Below are positions 57,485 to 64,000 of a DNA stretch of 64,000 nucleotides, piece after piece. Source of the stretch: Streptomyces mexicanus (GTDB lineage: Bacteria; Actinomycetota; Actinomycetes; Streptomycetales; Streptomycetaceae); the NCBI RefSeq assembly GCF_902506575.1, contig NZ_LR732544.1, forward strand, positions 2,638,131 to 2,702,130. The letters run 5' to 3'. Every line of letters starts with the position of its first letter. Position 1 is the first letter of the stretch. The notes beneath the pieces were generated by a model. That model had not been told where the DNA came from. It worked only from the letters and a program-made list of their open reading frames with translations, and did not search any database. A program made the translations under genes and the position numbers.

Positions 57485-58363
57485 GTGCCGGGTACGGACG
57501 TGGTCAAAAGTCAGCGGCTGCGGGAGCTGCGCGAGTTCCTGATGAGCAGGCGGGCCCGGGTGACGCCGGCCGAGGCGGGGCTGCCGGACGGCGGGCCGCG
57601 CAGGCGCACCCCGGGGCTGCGCCGGGAGGAGGTCGCGGTGCTCGCCGGGGTGGGCGCCTCCTGGTACCAGTGGCTGGAGCAGGGCCGGGACATCTCCGTC
57701 TCCCCGCAGGTGCTGGACGCGGTGGCCCGGGTGCTGCGGCTGAGCAACGCCGAGCGCCGCCACCTGTACGTGCTGGCCGGGCTGAACCCGCCCGCGCCCG
57801 AAGTGGCGCCGGAGCGGCGGGGCATGTGCGGGGGGCTGCGGCGGCTGATCGACACCCGGGTGCCGTATCCCGCCCACATCATGGACATGTACTACAACTG
57901 CGTGCTGTACAACGACGCCGCCGCGGTGGTCCTGGGGATGCGTGCGGACCGCACGCGCAACTGCCTGATCGACTTCTTCACCGACCCGCTGTACCGCTCC
58001 CGCAGCAGGTCCTGGGAGCGCAACGCGCGGTCGGTGGTCGCGCAGTTCCGTGCCGCGTACGCCGCCCGGCCGGACGACGAGGGCTACCGGGCCGTGCTGG
58101 AGCAGGTGTCCGAGGCCAGCGAGGAGTTCACGGCCCTGTGGAACGAGCGGGACGTCGAGGAGCCCGGGCAGGTCCGCAAGGAGCTGGTGCATCCGCTGGT
58201 GGGGCTGCTGTGCGTGGAGTCGACGGCTCTGCAGGTGCCGGCCCGGCCCGATCTGACGATCGTGCTGCACACGCCGCTGGAGGAAGCGAACACCGCGGCC
58301 AAGCTGGAGTGGCTGGCCTCGCCGCAGGGGCGGCGCGGGGCGATGTACCCGGTGGCGGGGTGA
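57485..58363 (+). CDS. HTH regulator with MmyB-like ligand-binding domain
   Basis: Regulator of 292 residues. N-terminal XRE-type HTH (RLRELREFLMSRRARVTPAEAGLPDGGPRRRTPGLRREEVAVLAGVGASWYQWLEQGRDISVSPQVLDAVARVLRLS) and a C-terminal PAS-like MmyB domain (YNCVLYNDAAAVVLGM, FRAAYAARPDDEGYRAVLEQVSEASEEFTALWNERDVEE, HPLVGLLCVESTALQVPARPDLTIVLHTP). In this family the C-terminal domain may bind fatty acids. The GTG at 57485 follows GGGGGGAG. It probably controls the divergent MFS gene; TACGC repeats lie between them (57418-57437). Confidence 0.9.
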   Translation: MPGTDVVKSQRLRELREFLMSRRARVTPAEAGLPDGGPRRRTPGLRREEVAVLAGVGASWYQWLEQGRDISVSPQVLDAVARVLRLSNAERRHLYVLAGLNPPAPEVAPERRGMCGGLRRLIDTRVPYPAHIMDMYYNCVLYNDAAAVVLGMRADRTRNCLIDFFTDPLYRSRSRSWERNARSVVAQFRAAYAARPDDEGYRAVLEQVSEASEEFTALWNERDVEEPGQVRKELVHPLVGLLCVESTALQVPARPDLTIVLHTPLEEANTAAKLEWLASPQGRRGAMYPVAG

Positions 58364-58496
58364 GCGCGGCGGTCACGGCTCCCGGGGGGCGGCCTGGGCA
58401 CGGCTCGGGGCGCAGGGCCGGGGCACGGCTCGGGGCGCACGCCCGGTGCGCGGCTCCGGGTGCCGGGCTGTCGGTGCGGCTCCGTATGCTCGGATC

Positions 58497-58859
58497 ATGA
58501 CTGACAGCAACGGGCTCGACCCCGAGGACCGCAAGATCGTCACCCTGGCCCGTTCGGTGCGGGCCCGCAACGGCGTGCCGGAGGGCGCGGCGGTGCGGGA
58601 CGAGACGGGGCGCACGTACGCCGCCGGGTCGGTGCACCTGGCCTCGCTGAAGCTGAGCGCCCTGCAGACGGCCGTGGCGATGGCCGTGGCGTCCGGGGCC
58701 GGCTCGCTGGAGGCGGCGGCCGTGGTGAGCGAGGCGGAGGGCCTCGCGCCCGAGGACCGGGCCGCGGTCGGGGACCTGGGCGGACCCGACACGCCGGTGC
58801 TGCTGGCCGGCCCGGACGGCACGGTGCGGCTGACGCTGCCGGCGGGGCAGGCCGAGTAG
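58497..58859 (+). CDS. Cytidine deaminase-like protein lacking zinc ligands
   Basis: Protein of 120 residues in the position (between ybeY/corC-type genes and era) where cdd stands in many bacteria. The fold elements of cytidine deaminase are visible (KIVTLARSVRARNGVPEGAAVRDETGRTYAAGSVHLASLKLSALQTAVAMAVASGAGSLEAAAVVSEAE). However, the active-site HAE or CAE motif is replaced by LSALQ, and the PCxxC zinc-binding pair is absent, so deaminase activity is unlikely. It may be an inactive relative with another role. Confidence 0.82.
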   Translation: MTDSNGLDPEDRKIVTLARSVRARNGVPEGAAVRDETGRTYAAGSVHLASLKLSALQTAVAMAVASGAGSLEAAAVVSEAEGLAPEDRAAVGDLGGPDTPVLLAGPDGTVRLTLPAGQAE

Positions 58860-58902
58860 ACCGCGCCCGAGCCGCCCGTCGCGTCCCGGCCGGGGCGCGG
58901 GC

Positions 58903-60627
<1,725 letters not shown>

Positions 60628-60639
60628 TCACCCGCGCGC

Positions 60640-60677
60640 GTTTCCGGGTGCGTACGGTTGTGTTTCCGTGACGTTTC
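60640..60677 (-). promoter_or_regulatory. Candidate GlnR box upstream of amtB-glnK
   Basis: On the minus strand GAAAC elements end at 60677-60673, 60666-60662 and 60644-60640, that is at 11- and 22-bp spacing, with GTACG in the remaining 11-bp slot (60655-60651). The consensus is GTnAC and GAAAC alternating every 11 bp. Spacing is a good match; the GTnAC elements are imperfect. Confidence 0.55.
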
Positions 60678-60743
60678 ATTGCCGGAGAGTTACCGAACCC
60701 TCACCGTGCGGCGGGGCCTCGTGGATCAGGGACAATGGGCGCC

Positions 60744-61697
60744 ATGAGCGTTCGTACCCAGTCATCCGAGCAGTCCGCCGAGGCTGTCCACCGGGCCGGC
60801 TTCGCCTGTTTCGTGGGCCGCCCCAACGCGGGCAAGTCCACCCTCACGAACGCTCTGGTCGGGCAGAAGGTGGCGATCACCTCCAACCGGCCGCAGACCA
60901 CGCGGCACACCGTGCGCGGCATCGTGCACCGGCCCGACGCGCAGCTGATCCTGGTGGACACCCCGGGCCTGCACAAGCCGCGCACGCTGCTGGGCGAGCG
61001 GCTGAACGACGTGGTGCGCACCACCTGGGCGGAGGTCGACGTGATCGGCTTCTGCCTGCCGGCCGACCAGAAGATCGGGCCCGGTGACCGGTTCATCGCC
61101 AAGGAGCTGGCGGGGATCAGGAAGACCCCGAAGGTCGCGATCGTCACCAAGACGGACCTGGTGGACTCCAAGGCCCTGGCCGAGCAGCTGATCGCGATCG
61201 ACCAGCTGGGCAAGGAGCTGGGGATCGAGTGGGTGGAGATCGTGCCGGTGTCGGCGACGGCCGGCAAGCAGGTGGACCTGCTGGCGGACCTGCTGATCCC
61301 GCTGCTGCCGGAAGGGCCGGCACTGTATCCCGAGGGCGACCTGACGGACGAGCCCGAACAGGTGATGGTGGCCGAGCTGATCCGGGAGGCCGCGCTGGAG
61401 GGCGTCCGCGACGAGCTGCCGCACTCCATCGCGGTGGTCGTGGAGGAGATGCTGCCGCGCGAGGACCGGCCGGCGGACAAGCCGCTGCTGGACATCCACG
61501 CGAACGTCTTCATCGAGCGGCCGAGCCAGAAGGGCATCATCATCGGGCCCAAGGGCAAGCGGCTCAAGGAGGTCGGGATCAAGTCCCGCAGGCAGATCGA
61601 GGCGCTGCTGGGGACGCCGGTGTTCCTGGACCTGCACGTGAAGGTGGCCAAGGACTGGCAGCGCGACCCCAAGCAGCTGCGGCGGCTGGGCTTCTGA
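60744..61697 (+). CDS. era: GTPase Era
   Basis: Ribosome-assembly GTPase of about 317 residues that binds the 3' end of 16S rRNA. G1 is GRPNAGKST (about 25-33), G2 includes TTRHTVRG, G3 DTPGLHKPR, G4 TKTDLV and G5 VSATAGK. The KH domain with GIIIGPKGKRLKEVGIKSRRQIEALLG lies near residues 265-290. ATG 60744 (MSVRTQSSEQ) is preferred; an ATG at 60735 would add three residues. Confidence 0.96.
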   Translation: MSVRTQSSEQSAEAVHRAGFACFVGRPNAGKSTLTNALVGQKVAITSNRPQTTRHTVRGIVHRPDAQLILVDTPGLHKPRTLLGERLNDVVRTTWAEVDVIGFCLPADQKIGPGDRFIAKELAGIRKTPKVAIVTKTDLVDSKALAEQLIAIDQLGKELGIEWVEIVPVSATAGKQVDLLADLLIPLLPEGPALYPEGDLTDEPEQVMVAELIREAALEGVRDELPHSIAVVVEEMLPREDRPADKPLLDIHANVFIERPSQKGIIIGPKGKRLKEVGIKSRRQIEALLGTPVFLDLHVKVAKDWQRDPKQLRRLGF

Positions 61698-61722
61698 GAG
61701 TTCGACAGCACCCGCCTGCGCC

Positions 61723-61747
61723 CCCGCCCGCCCTCGGCGCGGGCGGG
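61723..61747. terminator. Bidirectional terminator between era and the GH31 gene
   Basis: CCCGCCCGC (61723-61731) pairs perfectly with GCGGGCGGG (61739-61747) across a 7-nt loop, in the short space between convergent genes. Confidence 0.75.
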
Positions 61748-61767
61748 CAAGAGGCGCGGGCGGTCGG

Positions 61768-63933
61768 TCAGCGCAGGGCCCGCAGGGCCTCGGCCGAGCC
61801 CTTGGCGCCGAGTTTCACGAACACCGGGGTCGTGCCCAGCGGGGTCGGGTAGGACGTGAGGGTCCGGCCGCCGCGGACGGTCTTCTTCCCGGCCACGTCG
61901 TACCAGGTGCCCGGGGGCAGGTGGACCGACCGGGTGGGGGCGTCGGCGAGCTGCGGGGCGGCCAGCACCGCCGGGCCGAGCATCCACTCGTCGCCGATCG
62001 TGTAGGCGTCCTGGTCCTTCGGGAAGTCGAAGAACAGCGGGCGCATGATCGGGTCACCGGTCTTCAGGGTCTGCTGGACCTGCGCCCAGATGTAGGGGGC
62101 CAGGCGCTCGTGCCGGGCGATGGCCTGGCGGTACAGGGCGGCGGTCTCCTCGTCGTAGACCACCGGCTTGCCGCTCCTGGGGTCGATCGTGTCGACCGGG
62201 GAGGTGGAGGCGTACATCAGCGGCATCAGGGCGGCCGACTGCGCCCAGCGGACCAGGACCTCCTTGGTGGGGGCGGGCTGGCTGCTGGAGCCGCCGATCA
62301 TGTCGGTGGTGACGAAGGGGTAGCCGATCGTGGAGATCGCGAGGTTCTGGGTGACGGAGGCGCGCAGGGAGTTCCAGCCGGTGCCCTTGTCGACCTGGCG
62401 GGTGACGAAGCCGGCCCGGTGGGCCGCGGTGTCCCAGTGGACGCGGATGCCCACGCCCTGCAGGTCGTACTCGTCGGCCAGTTCGGCGCCCAGCCGCTGG
62501 TAGTCGGTGGGCCGGTAGCCCTCGTGCGGGGCGCACCGCTCGTCGAAGAAGCGGGTGTCGAACTTCAGGCCGTCGACGCCGTAGGCGTTCATGAGGGTCT
62601 TCAGCCGGCCCTCGTACCAGGACTTCGCCTCGGGGTTGCCGAGGTCGACGATGCCCGCGGTGCCGTTCCACCAGGTGACCGTGCAGGGCTTGGCGGGGTC
62701 GGCGGCGTCCTTGAGCAGATAGCCGTGGTCGGCGGCGTACCCGTACTGGTCGGAGTCGAGGTTGATCCACAGGGTGACCCACAGGCCGAAGTCGAAGCCC
62801 AGGTCGTGGATCGTGTCGGACATGGCCTTGGGGTCCGGGTAGGCCTTCGGGTCGAAGGTCATGTTCCCGTAGTTGGACTCCCACTTGTCGTCCAGCTGCA
62901 GCGCGTGCCCGGTGATGCCGTGGTCGTGCAGGTCCTGGGCGTAGTCGAGGAGCTTGGCCTGGTCGACGTGGGTGTAGAACTGCGCCCAGGAGTTCCACAC
63001 CGGTTCGGCGTACTGCCGATAGGTGGCGTCGGACTTGGCGGGCTTGCCGACGAGGTCGACGTAGTCGCGGTAGACGTCCAGTGGCGTGGACTCCACGAAG
63101 ACGGTCGCCCGGTACGGTTCGGCGGACTCGATGTCGAAGCGGCCCAGGCCGTCGTCGTCCTGATTGATCGACACGTCCATGACCTGCCCGGTGTCCACGC
63201 GCAGGCCGGTGGCGCGCGAGGTGTACCAGAACGGGTCGATCATGTAGTACGAGGCCGGGCCGAAGGCGGGGTGCACCACCTCGCCGCTGTCCAGCGGCCA
63301 GGGCTGGTCCGTGGCGGGGCCGCCGTCGGGTGTCTGGGCCTCGCCGTGGCCGTACCAGTGGCCGGCGGAGGCCAAGTCGTAGGCCAGACCCAGTCGTTCG
63401 GGGGTGACTCCGGTGACCTGCCAGTCGAGTCGGTAGCGGTCGGCGGCGGGCGTGACGCGGGCCTGGACGGTGGCGCCCGGCGCGGTGGTGTCGGCGGTGA
63501 GGGTGAGGACGCCTCTCTTCCAGGTCCAGTCGGTGACCCGGGTGGCATGCTGCCAGGTGCCGTCGGTGCGGAAGCGCAGCGCGCCGGTGTCGCCGGGGGC
63601 GGTGGCCAGGACGGTGGTGGCCGAACGCAGGGTGGTGAAGGACAGCTGACCGGTCGTCATCCGCAGCCGGTAGCCGGGGGCGGCACGGCTCGGCGGGACG
63701 GTCAGGGTGAGGTCGTCGGCGGTGTGAGTCAGGCGCGGGGCGGGGGGTGCCGGCGCCCGGGCCGGTGACTGCGGCTGGGCCTGCGCCGGGTGGGGCGCGG
63801 TCAGGGTCGCCGGGAGGGCGGCGGCCAGGGCGAGGGCGAGGGCGGTCGCCAGGAGCGGGCGGGCGGGGGGGAGCAGGCGCTTCGCACGGGGGGGGGGTCC
63901 GCGCTCGGGGGCGGGGGGCCGCGGGCCACGCAC
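61768..63933 (-). CDS. Secreted glycoside hydrolase family 31 protein
   Basis: Exported glycosidase of 721 residues, probably an alpha-glucosidase, alpha-xylosidase or related enzyme. An N-terminal signal peptide is visible (ARPLLATALALALAAALPATLTAPHPAQA). After a beta-sandwich domain comes the GH31 barrel (WNSWAQFYTHVDQAKLLDYAQDLHDHGITGHALQLDDKWESNYGNMTFDPKAYPDPKAM), with the nucleophile in DGLKFD at D459, and a C-terminal beta domain (LPPGTWYDVAGKKTVRGG). The GTG ending at 63933 is the best start, but a G10 tract at 63888-63897, between start and signal peptide, is prone to length error and could shift the true start. Confidence 0.9.
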   Translation of the reverse strand: MRGPRPPAPERGPPPRAKRLLPPARPLLATALALALAAALPATLTAPHPAQAQPQSPARAPAPPAPRLTHTADDLTLTVPPSRAAPGYRLRMTTGQLSFTTLRSATTVLATAPGDTGALRFRTDGTWQHATRVTDWTWKRGVLTLTADTTAPGATVQARVTPAADRYRLDWQVTGVTPERLGLAYDLASAGHWYGHGEAQTPDGGPATDQPWPLDSGEVVHPAFGPASYYMIDPFWYTSRATGLRVDTGQVMDVSINQDDDGLGRFDIESAEPYRATVFVESTPLDVYRDYVDLVGKPAKSDATYRQYAEPVWNSWAQFYTHVDQAKLLDYAQDLHDHGITGHALQLDDKWESNYGNMTFDPKAYPDPKAMSDTIHDLGFDFGLWVTLWINLDSDQYGYAADHGYLLKDAADPAKPCTVTWWNGTAGIVDLGNPEAKSWYEGRLKTLMNAYGVDGLKFDTRFFDERCAPHEGYRPTDYQRLGAELADEYDLQGVGIRVHWDTAAHRAGFVTRQVDKGTGWNSLRASVTQNLAISTIGYPFVTTDMIGGSSSQPAPTKEVLVRWAQSAALMPLMYASTSPVDTIDPRSGKPVVYDEETAALYRQAIARHERLAPYIWAQVQQTLKTGDPIMRPLFFDFPKDQDAYTIGDEWMLGPAVLAAPQLADAPTRSVHLPPGTWYDVAGKKTVRGGRTLTSYPTPLGTTPVFVKLGAKGSAEALRALR

Positions 63934-64000
63934 GGCTTCCGCGACCGTGATGACATCGACCGAGGCGGGCTTCTCCAGGTTTGCCGTGTAACGGCGCGAC
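63934..64000. other. Window end, upstream of the GH31 gene
   Basis: No gene can be supported in the last 67 bases. This stretch probably holds the GH31 promoter or the end of a gene lying outside the window. Confidence 0.4.

Overview
The window is high-GC actinobacterial DNA and almost certainly comes from a Streptomyces chromosome. The evidence is third-position G/C throughout, frequent GTG starts, ATGA/GTGA overlaps inside operons, HTH-Scr1/DUF397 regulator pairs, and a gene order that matches my memory of the SCO2470-SCO2540 core region of S. coelicolor. No tRNA, rRNA, CRISPR, transposase or prophage gene was seen.

Layout. 1-5.9 kb: dGTPase-like gene (cut by the window edge), a CbiX-type chelatase carrying a perfect 65-bp inverted repeat, a SanA/YdcF-like membrane protein, the assimilatory nitrate reductase nasA and a gamma-glutamylcyclotransferase-fold gene. 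6-10.8 kb: secreted thermolysin-type protease, an HTH/DUF397 pair with a divergent RsbW-like ATPase, an FMN reductase behind a SoxR-box-like palindrome, and a secreted protein. 10.99-11.34 kb: a gene start that breaks off into about 240 bp of non-Streptomyces-like sequence ending in a recognisable Nextera/Illumina P5 adapter with an i5 index; this is an assembly chimera, not biology. 11.34-15.6 kb: nitrite reductase operon (FAD oxidoreductase, nirB, nirD). 15.7-18.7 kb: sugar ABC importer operon. 19-25.6 kb: ppdK, an LTA-synthase-like sulfatase, dusB. 25.6-29.6 kb: MFS exporter, small secreted protein, and a TetR-aldo/keto reductase operon with a strong operator palindrome. 29.7-36.2 kb: glyS, a Zur-controlled zinc importer operon with zur, uppS, recO. 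36.2-38.8 kb: two small conserved genes, a second HTH/DUF397 pair, a DapA-family gene.

38.8-46.6 kb holds the most interesting system: a tightly packed operon of five protein families that have no assigned function (known in public annotation only by the names SCO2521 to SCO2525), followed by a membrane/coiled-coil protein and facing a divergent GNAT acetyltransferase. It combines a ParA/MinD-like ATPase with an altered P-loop, a small-molecule-type methyltransferase and three proteins of unknown fold.

46.7-64 kb: TerB-like protein, leuA with a 15-codon leucine-rich leader peptide, an intracellular protealysin-type M4 protease next to its probable emfourin-type inhibitor, GH1 beta-glucosidase, the conserved phoH-ybeY-corC-like-cdd-like-era series (interrupted by a YjbR gene, an MFS/HTH pair and an amtB-glnK pair whose transporter has Glu in place of the first pore histidine), and a secreted GH31 glycosidase. 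Nitrogen assimilation (nasA, nirBD, siroheme chelatase, amtB-glnK) is a recurring theme, with candidate GlnR boxes before nasA and amtB.
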